A model generated the notes under the pieces. The model saw only the letters and a program-made list of their open reading frames with translations, was not told where the DNA came from and did no database searches. Positions 1-10,617 of a DNA stretch of 64,000 nucleotides are shown in pieces. The DNA lies in contig CM072804.1 of the NCBI GenBank assembly GCA_037013495.1, forward strand, positions 33,272,501-33,336,500, given 5' to 3'. The DNA is from Hippophae tibetana. Its lineage: Eukaryota > Streptophyta > Magnoliopsida > Rosales > Elaeagnaceae. Both the position numbers and the translations under genes were made by a program. Numbering within the stretch: the first letter of the stretch is position 1; each line of letters begins with the position of its first letter.

Positions 1-240
1 TTATGAATATATTAAATTGCATGAGTAATTGTTGAATCCATGTCTATCTTCGTCTTTACGCCTTAGATTAGTTTTTCAAAAACCAAATCATTGTGACTGA
101 ATGTTTATGTTTAATTTTGTTTTTAAAATTTGAATAATATTTAAAAGCCACACAACATTACTTCCTTGAATCGAACTTGGGAGTATATTTATCATTTCTA
201 TAAATTATTTGTACACTTGAGAGAATTAATAAAATTTAAA
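1..240. repeat. Dispersed repeat, LTR-retrotransposon boundary-like
   Basis: This segment is recognisably similar, over about 200 bp, to 21105-21310. Both end in the same motif series: a CTTCCTT(A/G)-ATCGA block, then an ACTTATCATTT-like block, then GTACACTTG(C/A)GAGA. That ending resembles the 3' boundary of plant gypsy LTRs (general knowledge). No partner LTR is visible because the window starts inside it. Confidence 0.5.
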
Positions 241-241
241 A

Positions 242-643
242 TGGAAAACCATCTATGAATTGACTAAATTTCCTCAAATTTCAATAAAAGAAGTTGATAA
301 ATTTTTTGTAGATTTATTTGAATCGAGACCTTATGAAACAAAAATTCCACCCCGATTTATTAATTGAAAAGACTTGGAAATACCAAAACGATGGTTATTT
401 ACAAATCTCATAGATAATTTTAGACACAAAAATCCTTTAACAGTGGAAATGTAAGTGTTAAGAAATCAAGTATATTTTAGAAACAAAAATTCAATCAATA
501 AATATTGGCAAACTCCATATCCTGAACAATATTGGGAAAACTTTATACAAAAGACAAAAGTGAGAGAATCATCTACAAAACCTAAAGATAATTATGATAA
601 AATTATTGCCGTTAAAAAATATTCAAGTTTTAATATTACCTAG
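242..643 (+). pseudogene. Unassigned degraded coding remnant
   Basis: One forward frame runs about 134 codons with only two stops (TGA 365-367, TAA 452-454). It reads as lysine-, aromatic- and proline-rich protein rather than random translation (for example IPKRWLF and PYPEQYWENF). It lies directly after the LTR-boundary-like repeat, so a retroelement or pararetroviral polyprotein remnant is possible. I recognise no catalytic motif and do not assign a family. Downstream, 660-860 holds further short acidic coding-like pieces in shifted frames. Confidence 0.3.
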
Positions 644-860
644 AATTAACAAAAAAGAAGAAGAAGAATTCCTTCAATGAAATGATGGATTAACTTTAGA
701 TGCAGCCTCCGGATGATGTTAAGGATTGAGAGTTTGAATCAGATTTTAAGGAAATGCATGAGACTCACGAAGAAATTGATGATCTATATGATAACATTTC
801 CTTATGATTGATGTTTTAATATTTTCATCACTTTCTTTTATATTCTATTTTGTAGATATG

Positions 861-1764
861 TTGGGAGGCTTTAAAGATATTACTCTTGATTGAGTATGAT
901 ATATAATTATTTTATTTCATATGTATTTTGTATATTATTTTACATATATTTAGTTATCAATTTACTAACATTTTTTAAATTATTGCTAATAGGTAATGAA
1001 ACATTGAAGTTTTTTGCTATTACTCTCAAGACTTAAGACTTAAGACTGAAGACCCAAGATTATTTTCAAGATGCTCGATGGATATTAAAGAATGAAATTA
1101 TTAACTTAATTTAGCTTTAAATTATTGTGAACTACCATATTGTATTATTTTTGTTTTATATAGGTTTGATCGTTTGAGTCGTATTTTAAGGTTTCTTTTA
1201 GTTCAAATAAGTTTATGTAATATGAAAATTTAAATATTTTATTCAAAAATATCAAAAATAAAGTTAATTAAGTTTATTGGTCGGATCAGATGCAGATTAG
1301 GATGCTTCAATCTGATTGAAAGGTCAGATCGAATCAAATGAGTATAAAATCAATGATTTTGATTCGATGCAATACCAAAACTTTCACGAATTACGTGGGG
1401 TCTTGCACATACTTCATTTCATATCCAAGTAAATGGAGTAACATCAATCAAATGTAATGGGATGTGTTTGTATGTAACGTACATTGAAAAGATTTTCAGT
1501 AACAATTCTTTTAATATCTTTTAGTCAATAGTTACATGTTAAGATGAGACTAACCAATAAAATTAACTTATAGAACTTGGAGACTGACCAAGTGCTCTAA
1601 TTCCTTTTAATAAAATTTTTATATTTTATTTAAGTCTATATTTCATTTTAATGTCACGTATAAATTAAGAAATAGTTGATTTTTACAAAGTTTGAATCTT
1701 ATAACTTTTAACATATTATATCAAAATATATGCCTCTATTACTTATCCAATATTATTATTAAAG
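861..1764. other. AT-rich spacer, no gene seen
   Basis: The stretch is AT-rich with short stops in all frames. I see no conserved motif, tandem array or splice-supported reading frame. Confidence 0.6.
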
Positions 1765-1922
1765 ATGGTGTATATTGGCATTGGAAGATTATTGTATTCA
1801 TATATTGATCCATGTGTTAAGTTTCATGGAATGTTTAGTGAAAAGTTTTATGAGTGTATCACTGTGGTTGAAGCTTTAAAAGGAGACGAGATGTTGGCTT
1901 TTACGGTTAGTGAGAGACTCCT
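1765..1922 (+). pseudogene. Possible host coding fragment cut by copia insertion
   Basis: An ATG-initiated frame of about 53 codons continues into the left LTR of the copia element, where it loses sense. The pre-insertion part has protein-like composition (FHGMFSEKFYEC, ALKGDEML). The ATG is preceded by a T/A-rich run ending in AAAG, which could be a splice acceptor, so this may be an internal exon. I do not recognise the family, and no continuation is found beyond 5616. Confidence 0.2.
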
Positions 1923-2522
1923 TGAACAAGTATGTAAAAATAATGTAAAAATAATATTACCAATATATTGAAATGAACTACTTGGGTTAAGTCGCGGACT
2001 AGGTCGCTCTCTTTAAGACATTTTGTGGCTCTGCGTAAATTTGTGCAAGCAAACACAATCTCGTTGTCCCTAGGATAAAACAACCCAGAATCTTTTTTCT
2101 GGCTCAAAGCTTCACTACATTGATGAAGTCCAGAATACTACACCTCTCAAATATTTATGTTGCTCAGAAATATGAAAAAAACAATTTTGAATTTTCTTTT
2201 CTTCGGTTTTGCTATGAAGAACAATAGAACTGTATTTTTGAGTTGTTAAGTTGTGTTCTAAAACTAAGGGCTATTGCTCTTTATTTATAATTGAAAAATT
2301 ATGTGTAACGATCACATAATTATGAAAATAACGATCATTATAATAACGAACCCATAATTATAAAAATAACAGTCATAAAAGTAACAGTCACATAATTATG
2401 AAAATAACGATCATATAATTATGAAAATAACGACCACATAATTATGAAAATAATGGTTACATAATTATGAAATAACAATCATAAAATAATACAAATATTT
2501 TTATTTAAATTCATTTCCAACA
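1923..2522 (-). repeat. copia-1 3' LTR
   Basis: About 600 bp, ending CCAACA on the plus strand. It contains a tandem array of about 27-bp units built on CATAATTATGAAAATAACG at roughly 2300-2480. A degenerate version of the array occurs in the other LTR near 5455-5590, so the minisatellite was part of the ancestral LTR. Confidence 0.75.
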
Positions 2523-2536
2523 ATCCCCCACTTGAG
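2523..2536 (-). other. copia-1 polypurine tract
   Basis: The minus strand reads CTCAAGTGGGGGATT immediately before the LTR start TGTTGG. This is the usual position and composition of the plus-strand primer of plant copia elements. Confidence 0.75.
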
Positions 2537-3011
2537 TTTTACGTAAAAATAGTTTCATCGAGCAACCGATCAATTAAAAGTAGAAGATTGTGCAAAAACA
2601 AAAGGTGTCTATCGATTTGAACCTTTGCATAGTATTGATTCTTTAGAATATACTAGAGTAACTCGTAGTTTTTAATTCTATCTCTAACAACATTACACAC
2701 ACAATATTTCCAAGATATAGTTCGAAAAGCCCATGCTTTACGGTTATGCATGTGTGTCCCAGTATAGTGAATGTTCTAGTAAAGTTTGCCCAAAATTTTC
2801 ATAGGAAGCAGTCACACTTCCACATTCACATATATGAGTCTGTCAAGAGTACTTTTGAGCTATATACTCCACTCCACATAGAGTATAGAACTCATTAAGA
2901 GTTTAATAATTAACTCATCATTCTCTGTCGCTTCAGGACTTCATGCTTCTAACAATGTAGAATGAGACTTCATAATAACATGATTCATCTCATATCACTT
3001 CATGACTTGTT

Positions 3012-3331
3012 ATTTCCCATCGAACTTATTTCTTGGGATCTCTAATCTATAAGTTGGGTTACCATCATGAGTGACTCTTTATTCTAAGGGTATCAATTCC
3101 ATTCCTTTTGAGGTTTTGAAAACCTTTTCTCTTGTTAATCCTTTCGTCAAAGGATGAGCCAAACTTTCATCAATACGTACATAATCTACTCTTACAGCTC
3201 CTACAGAGAGAAATTCTCTAACAGTACTATGTATTTGTTATCTTTTGTCGTTGTAATAATGGTTCTGAATCTTTGCAATAGATGTGGTACTATCATAGTA
3301 GATCAAGATAGCTGGTATCAGTCTGTCCTAT
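3012..3331 (-). pseudogene. copia RNase H C-terminal remnant (copia-1)
   Basis: Minus-strand translation gives the end of a copia pol protein: an active-site-region segment with YYDSTTSIAKIQNHYYN, then REFLSVGAVRVDYVRIDE, then LAHPLTKGLTREKV. These are characteristic of the copia RNase H tail that precedes the 3' LTR. At least one in-frame stop is present after the QNHYYN block and another near the end. No reverse transcriptase or integrase remains in this element. The segment sits about 500 bp upstream of the PPT, as expected. Confidence 0.75.
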
Positions 3332-3430
3332 AAAGGGATAAACCCCTAGAAAATATGAACGACTCTGATATTATCTTTAGTTGTTTGGTTTTGTAGATTT
3401 TAATTAACAAAAAGATTGGGTGTCATTTTT

Positions 3431-4513
3431 GGGATTTTGTCTATAGAAAGCATATCTCTTAACATAGTTTAAAAAAAGGTTAGAGTTAATTTTAGTTTTA
3501 AAAAAATGGATAAATTAAAATTCATTCAACAATTTACCGATCAAAATTTATTTTTTCTTTCCAAATCATAATTCCACTTTCTTCTTCTCTCTCCTTCCTT
3601 AATTCAGAGCTCCATTTTATTTCTCTATCTTCTTATTATCTAAAAGAAAACCAAAAATAAAATATCTTCATCCACCAATTTTTAATAAATAATAATTTAT
3701 ATTTATATAATAAAAAAATATTGTTTATAACAAATAACTTATCAAACTTTTATTATAAAATAATTTAAAATAATAATTAATTATAAAATAATTATAAAAT
3801 TTTAAATTATTAAAAACTTTACTAAATAGTTACGATAATTTTTATGAAAATTTATTGACATTTTTAAAAAATAAATTATATAAGATTAAAAAAATTAAAA
3901 ATATATTACATTATAACACATATCTCTAATATTATTATAATTTTAATTATTACTAAGATAATAAATATTTATTAATAATAATTTTATTTAAGTATTAAAA
4001 TATAATTAATTAGATATGATTTATAATTTTATTATATTAATAATAATAATAATATTATTATTATTATATTAGATAATATTTTCACATAAAATTTGTGATA
4101 TAATGTTTTATGTTTGTATTGTATCTTATAGAAAGTTGGATATAGAGGTTTCACAATTTTTTTTAATAATTTAATTATTTTTATGAATATTAGTTTTTTA
4201 TATCATAATTATAATTAATATTATAATTATAATTATTTATTAAATATAATTATAATTATATTTATTATTAATAATAATAATGTATTATATTATATTTAAA
4301 ATTAATTATAAATTTATAAGATATTAATATTTTTTATGTTTATAATAATTATGTTTTATAAAATGAGACTCTTTTTTATTTTATTTTTAACTAAAATTAA
4401 CTAAAAAATGGATTTTAAGTTTAAGGTTAAATTTTGTCCATTATTAAACTAAAACATAATTCAACCATTTTCTAAACTATTATACGAGATATGCCTTTTA
4501 TAGACAAAATCCC
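3431..4513. mobile_element. DNA transposon with long terminal inverted repeats (MULE/MITE-like)
   Basis: The left end starts GGGATTTTGTCTATAGAAAG. The reverse complement of the right end starts GGGATTTTGTCTATAAAAGG. Similarity continues with gaps for about 80 bp (CATATCTC, ATAGTTTA). The interior is very AT-rich with no usable reading frame, so the element is non-autonomous. Flanks are T-rich on both sides (CATTTTT left, TATTTTC right), so the target duplication cannot be fixed and superfamily assignment is open. It lies inside copia-1 and is therefore younger than that insertion. Confidence 0.7.
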
Positions 4514-5079
4514 TATTTTCTAGAAGTTGTTTACCAATGGTGGTTTATTTGAGCGATTTTGAGAGAGATTGTTTACGACGAATAGCCATAATCGCGAAGA
4601 GAAACCACGATTTCTCTACTAGAAATAAACGATGCTTCATCAATTTTTCTCTCTCCAATGAAATGGATTCGTTCTGTTTGCTGGATATAGCTTATGGGTT
4701 TGAACCATTTGATCTTCTTCAATAATTTCCTTTCATTGTCTTCAATTTTTTTTAATTTAGCGATAAAAATCGAGATGAATGAGACAATTCCAAGTTAAAA
4801 TTGAAGAAGGGTATTAGAAAATAGATAATCATAGGGAATTATGAAGATTCTTTCTATCGTCGCTTCTTTAGTACTAAATAGAGAGAAATTGAAAGAAGAA
4901 ACAACGAGCCTTTTTTATAATTATTTTCTTTACTATATTTAGATCGAAATGAATCGTTCGTTCATAGCAGAGGGTGTCGAAGAATACTCATTTCAGCAGA
5001 AGGTTGTGAGAAATCTTTCATTGAGCTCAACAGTTAACATTTCAGTAAACATGGCAGATAGAAAATGTCTTAAAATTAT
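4514..5079. other. Internal copia-1 region, no recognisable gene
   Basis: This lies between the TIR element and the 5' LTR of copia-1, where primer-binding site and gag would be expected. No PBS and no gag motif could be read on the minus strand. A plus-strand frame at 4537-4725 shows no known motif. Confidence 0.5.
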
Positions 5080-5616
5080 TGAAACAAGTATGTGAAAATA
5101 ATGTAAGAATAATATTACCGATATATTGAAATGAACTGTTTGGGTTGAGTCGCAGACTAAGTCGCTCTTTTTAAGACGTTTTGCGGCTCTGTCTAAATTT
5201 GTGTAAGTAAATACAACCTCGACGTCTCTAGGATAAAACATCCTAGAATCTTTTTTCTATCTCGGAGTTTCACTGCACTGATAAAGTCCGAAATATTACA
5301 TCTCTCAAATATTTATGTTGTTTGGAAATCTGAGAAAACAATTCTGAATTTTCTTTTCTTTTGTTTTGCTACAAAGAATAGTATAATCGTTTTTTAAGTT
5401 GTTAAGTTGTATTCTAAAACGGAGTGTTATTATCATTTATTTATATTTGAAAAATTATATATAACGGTCATATAATTATAAAAATAACGGTTATAAAAAT
5501 AACATATCTATAATTATAAAAATAATAATCACATGGTTATAAAAATAATAATCACATGGTTATAAAAATAATGGACACATAATAATAAAAATATTTTTAT
5601 TTAAATTCATTTCCAA
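5080..5616 (-). repeat. copia-1 5' LTR
   Basis: This is the partner of 1923-2522. It begins TGAAACAAGTATGTGAAAAT on the plus strand and ends TTCATTTCCAA without the terminal CA. Frequent substitutions against the other LTR indicate an old insertion. Confidence 0.7.
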
Positions 5617-7040
5617 TTTGTACTCGTGAATATCAAAAACGCCAAAAATAATATATACGTAAAAATGAAATTGAACTTGGTGATGAGGTATGATATGAAT
5701 TTTTTGAATAACTAATTATGTTGGACCGAGAAAAAGGAAACGAGAGAGAACGAGATATCGAAATGATGGGTATACAAACAAAAAAATAAAAGACAGAGAA
5801 AAACAATGAATAATTGCTTCACAAAAACAAGAACATTGAACGATTAAGTAAATAAATTATACACGTCCACAAACAAACCCACGTCATTACAAGTTATAAA
5901 AAAATAGTTTCATATGATTACGAGGACCCATTTCTTGTATCATCATATTTTATGGGATTATGAATATCTAGAAAGCAAAGACAAAATCAAAGGAAAAGTT
6001 TCCTTCTCTTACTGAAATATTCCTTTGCTTTTATTCTATGATCCGAATATGCTAAAATTATTTAAGAGTACTTTTAAAAAAATAAAAGATTTTTTTTTTA
6101 TTTTTTGTCTGGAAAAACAGAAGACTTTATATTATTGTTTTAGTTATGGACACAATTCCTCTAATATAATATGTTGACATATTATCTCTTTTATTCAATA
6201 AACATAATATCATTTTATTTTATTTTCGTTTTGATAGAATTCTTTTAAAAGTTAATATTATTTTTAAAATTTTATACCAAAATTTAAATATATTAAAAAA
6301 ACTTATTAAAAGAGGAGATGATATCCTTTAGTTTTATGCTTTTGAGATATTGAATGAACATTCATTATTCTAAATGATTATAGAAAAATTTAAAATTTTT
6401 AATTATAAAAATATTATTTTTATGTTTAAAATATCAAATGACATGTGGGCTGATATTTTCGTTATTATAGGTTTTAATAATTACAAAGATAAAGATGATT
6501 TTTCATTAATGATTGGTAATACACAAAAATAGTTTCATAATTAATGTAAAATAATAAAATATCATATTTAAAACTTATAATCACAAAATAACATTATTTA
6601 TATTCATTTCATATTTTCACTAATACAAAAAATTTGTGACATAATTTTATTTTGAACGTTATTCAATTGAATGCCATTGAAATTAAACTACAATAATTTA
6701 AATTTATTCAATATTAAATAATATTCAATTCAATCTTATTTAATACTATGAGATGTTATTTTATTATAAATTTTATAAATGTTATTTTTTTAATATTTTC
6801 TATAATGTTATTACCATTCATATCTCTTTCATATTCACGTGTGTATGGTTGGTTTAATTTCTATTTCCTATAACTACACATTTCATGTATTTGAAATATT
6901 TAATTTAAATTTAGGAAAAAGTATATTTCAGTCTATTATTTTATATGAAAGTATATTTTTTATTTATATTTATTTAATGAGGTAATATAATTCCAATATC
7001 TTTATAAAAAAGATTATAAATTTTTATTTTTAAAAAAATT
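5617..7040. other. AT-rich spacer, no gene seen
   Basis: No reading frame, tandem array or mobile-element end was recognised in this AT-rich stretch. Confidence 0.55.
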
Positions 7041-7146
7041 ATCAAACACGCATCAAACATGCATGCACCACGTGTATGGTTAAGAAGAGCGTGATATGTT
7101 TGATTAAGAAGTATAACACGTGGTGTATCTTTAATGCGTATTTGAT
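7041..7146. repeat. Imperfect inverted repeat (foldback) with CACGTG in both arms
   Basis: The left arm begins ATCAAACACGCAT. The right arm ends ATGCGTATTTGAT, its near-perfect complement. The arms continue pairing through ACCACGTGTAT and ACACGTGGT blocks and the AAGAAG/CTTCTT region. Weaker complementarity reaches outward toward 6990 and 7195. It lies directly beside the CACTA derivative that starts at 7214. It could be a small foldback MITE. Confidence 0.5.
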
Positions 7147-7213
7147 GGTTTTTATGAAAATTGATTTCTGCGATATTTTTATAAATGTAGTAGATTTGTG
7201 TTGTTCCACTCCA

Positions 7214-8210
7214 CACTACTACAAAATAGACTATTAAAGTCGATTAAAAATTAACTTTAAACTAATTTAAAGTCGGTTCAACGCGTGAATCGACTTTAAA
7301 TTTTTAATTTTTTTACAAAATTTACTCATTTTCTATTATACTTAAATTAAAACTTGTATTCGATCACTACATAATAGTAGAAAAAACCAAAATCTGTTTA
7401 ACAAATAGTTTAAATAATACAAATAATTAAAAAAATTAAATATTAATTAATAGCAGAAAAATTACCATAGTGTTGTTCTATGTTATTCAAAATAATCATA
7501 TTTTTCTCCTGATGTTATAATACAAAACCTAAACATATAATACAAAAATTTATACACATAATAATAGTAGAAAAAATATGAATAATAAATGCGTAGGATT
7601 AATAGAAATACTTACAAGAGTAAATTAAGTGACAAAATGAATGAAATGAAGAAAAAATAGTGTTTTGTAAGTGAAAAATGTGTATAATTTTTTGAGTATT
7701 TTTCTCAAAAAATAGGGGATTTAAAAGGTAAGTTAGAGAGGAAGAAAACCTACTAACCAGTGCTGAAATTGGTGGTCATAGATGGCCGAAAAATGAGAAA
7801 AAATGGAGAAGAAGTGGATGAGATTTTGGGTTTTCGAGAGTTATGTAGCGTTTGAAATAATTTCTGTTTGGAGAAGAAAGAAAATAAAAGGAAATATCCA
7901 CGTGTGTATCGTCGGTTCTACGTATCAACCGACGCTATCCACGTAGTTCGTACCATCAATTGACGTGTTAAATTGATGCTATACATGGACATAGTGTCGT
8001 TTTATATGTCAACCAACGCTATCCACATGGGTAGCGTCAGTTGACACGTAGAACCGATGCTACGTCCACGTGTAGCGTCATTTCAACACGTCAACCGACG
8101 CTACGTGTAGTGTCAGTTTTACACCGAATTGACTTTAAATTCATTATAAATCAATTTTTGAAAAAAACCGACTTTACATATAGACTTAAATGCCACATTT
8201 TGTAGTAATG
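7214..8210. mobile_element. Non-autonomous CACTA element, 997 bp
   Basis: The left end is CACTACTACAAAAT. The reverse complement of the right end is CATTACTACAAAATG, so the inverted termini match with one change in the first bases. Flanking trinucleotides are CCA and ACA, a near target duplication. Subterminal DNA carries AAAGTCG motifs and, at about 7905-8115, a palindromic cluster of the motif CAACCGACGCTA and its complement. The same ends and cluster occur in the 8-kb CACTA element at 41151-49209, so this is a deletion derivative of that family. No transposase sequence is present. Confidence 0.8.
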
Positions 8211-10054
8211 ACATAAGTACAAATTTAAAGTAAACTTTTATTAAAGGTAACAGACTTTAACTATCTTTTATATTCTTTATATTTCTTCTCGTTGGATTGA
8301 TACATGTGATTGTTTCAAATAATATAAATTTAATTTTATAAAATAATAACAATAATAATATGAATTTAAGTTTTTTTACACGTTTATTCTATTTTATCCT
8401 CAAAATTTTATCTTTATTTGTTTTACATCAGTTTAGTATTAGAGTAACTAAATTTTGTTAAATAAAATTGTAACAAAATTATATCTCTTCTTTATCATTC
8501 AAAAAAGTGTTTAAAAAAGAAAAAAAAAGATTTTGAAATTTGGAAGGAAAAAAGTCTTAATTTATTCTAAATTTTGTTTCTTGTATAGGTTAATCATTCT
8601 TGTTACTATTAAGCATATTTAATAGTTTGGACAATAACTCCTTGCCCAAAAATCAAATGTAGCAATATGGTATCATAGTTCACTCAATCTATTAAGAATT
8701 TTATGCATGCTATGTAGCAATATGGTCTCATGGTTAATTTTATGTATGATATGGACTCTCGAATGGATTTACTTATAAATGAATTTGAAAAAAATAAAAT
8801 TTATGATAATTTTTAATTTTCAACAAATATCATATTTAAAAAAACAAAAAGATAATAATAACACTTTTTTAAATATTATAAATTCTACACATAAATAGAA
8901 CAAAGATAATCATTAAGTGAGAAAAACCTTGAAGCAAACTTGCGCACATATATTAAAAAAAAAAATTCCTAGTCACCATCACTTCAAAAGATATCTATTC
9001 ACATGTAATTGAGTTTTAACCTTTGATTTGTACTTATTCTCCAACAATAATTTTCAATCACCTCTGGAATTGCTGTGTTAAAATGGTGAATACATTTGCT
9101 TATTCTTTTGATCACCAACTCAAAGGACATTCTATAGTTATATTTCAAGTTTCAATATTAATACATGCCTTTACAATTAGTTAGGAATCGAATTTTCGTT
9201 ATCCCAAAAGAATGATGTAAAATAAAGAGTTAATAATCATTTAAATAAGGTTTTATCTATATTGATATTATTTTCATATTTAAGATATTATTTTCTATCT
9301 TTAAATTTATATTTATCATTTAACTATTTAGATTATTATTTAACCTTTATCTTAATAATGTATTTACTTTTCTACCCAAAATAAATTGAAAACATATATT
9401 AATTTCTTCCATAGTTAATTATTTATTTCTCCCATCTCTATTCCTTAAAATCTTTAAACCCTTAATTCATTAATTATTTCTCTCATTTCATCAATTTTCT
9501 CTTTTATTATTCAATATGTTCTAATCACCTATCATAAAATTAATAATTTAATTCTTAATATTTCAATCATATCATAATTAAGCATAAATTTTTAAATTAA
9601 TTTAATAAAAATGCAGATTTTTGAATCAAATTTATCATTTTAAAAACATAAAGGATAAACTGTATAAATTGAATGGTCGTGAATAAATTAGGGACCGAAT
9701 AAGAACAGCTTGAATGACTCATGGCTGGCCCAACAGATCAATTTTGTCTATAGTCATGGTTTTGATTCCTGCTACTCACCAAACACACTCAATTTTTTTC
9801 AGTGAGATTTTAGAATTTTATTCTTAATTATAAATATCTGATTAATATAATTATTTAAAGAAAAAGAAAAGAAAAATCTGACCTAATAAAAAAAATATAA
9901 TAACAATATGGCTTAGCAATAAAATCACAAATTTGAACTTCACTAAATGCATATACGTATATAGTGGAGCCGCTGTAACCGGTATCAAATTTTTATGTAA
10001 AATTAATAAAGTAGGTTAGTAGGTTTATTTATTTTTACGTGTGATATTATATTT

Positions 10055-10094
<40 letters not shown>

Positions 10095-10295
10095 TAAGTC
10101 AATTTTGAGTTATATTATGTTAATTATTAGTTACGTGAAATAATAATATACCTAAATAAAACAAAAATAATGAGCTCAAAGTTAATTTAATGCATCTTAT
10201 TTGCATCAATATATATCTTTTTTTCGAACTAAGGCAATTAATATACATCATTATGATAATATTTTGTCATATTATGTTAATTATGACAAATATTA
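8211..10295. other. AT-rich spacer with short repeats
   Basis: No gene seen. A direct repeat of about 30 bp around GTAGCAATATGGT(A/C)TCAT occurs at about 8658 and 8715. A (TAA)n microsatellite lies at 10056-10094. Confidence 0.55.
10056..10094. repeat. (TAA)n microsatellite
   Basis: About 13 uninterrupted TAA units. Similar arrays recur at 24808-24850, 31485-31520 and 58061-58101. Confidence 0.9.
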
Positions 10296-10521
10296 TGTTT
10301 TTTTTTTATAATTATCATATTAATTTCATATCATTTCTATTATGTTTTTGTACAAGACTCTTAATCTATGTATACTAAGGAAAAACTAAAATTAAAACCT
10401 AACCCTAGTTGCTGCACACCCATATTTTACGACTCCACTAATATTATTGTCTGTCATTCCTTCCTCCACTAAACATTGGTGTCTGCCACTGTTGCAGCAT
10501 ACACCACAACACACACCAATA
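10296..10521 (-). repeat. copia-2 3' LTR
   Basis: 226 bp. It shares blocks such as TATTTTACGACTC and AAACATTGGTGTCTGCCACT with 14825-15050. The terminal base context is mutated (CCAATA instead of CTAACA). Confidence 0.85.
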
Positions 10522-10535
10522 CTCCCCCTCAAGTT
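10522..10535 (-). other. copia-2 polypurine tract
   Basis: The minus strand reads ACTTGAGGGGGAGT directly before the LTR, the usual copia plus-strand priming site. Confidence 0.75.
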
Positions 10536-10617
10536 GGTGCATATATGTCTCTTATGCCCAACTTGTCAAGTGAGTTGTAGAAGTTCTTTGCAGACACAGA
10601 TTTTGTGAGTATATCAG

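Larger units (their letters stand above)
1923..5616 (-). mobile_element. Decayed Ty1/copia LTR element (copia-1)
   Basis: Two direct repeats, 1923-2522 and 5080-5616, share long stretches (for example GATATATTGAAATGAACT-type and TCTCAAATATTTATGTTG). They bracket a minus-strand copia remnant. The left LTR ends CCAACA and is followed by a polypurine tract read on the minus strand. Only the C-terminal part of RNase H survives internally. The rest is lost or replaced by a terminal-inverted-repeat element at 3431-4513. The right LTR has lost its terminal CA and no target duplication is clear, so the element is old. Orientation follows from the PPT and the RNase H frame. Confidence 0.75.

Noticed and set aside
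6974..7216. Minus-strand 80-codon frame
   Set aside because: It spans the foldback at 7041-7146 and has no protein motif.
10046..10094. CRISPR or other structured array
   Set aside because: It is a simple TAA microsatellite; no spacer-repeat structure occurs anywhere in the window.
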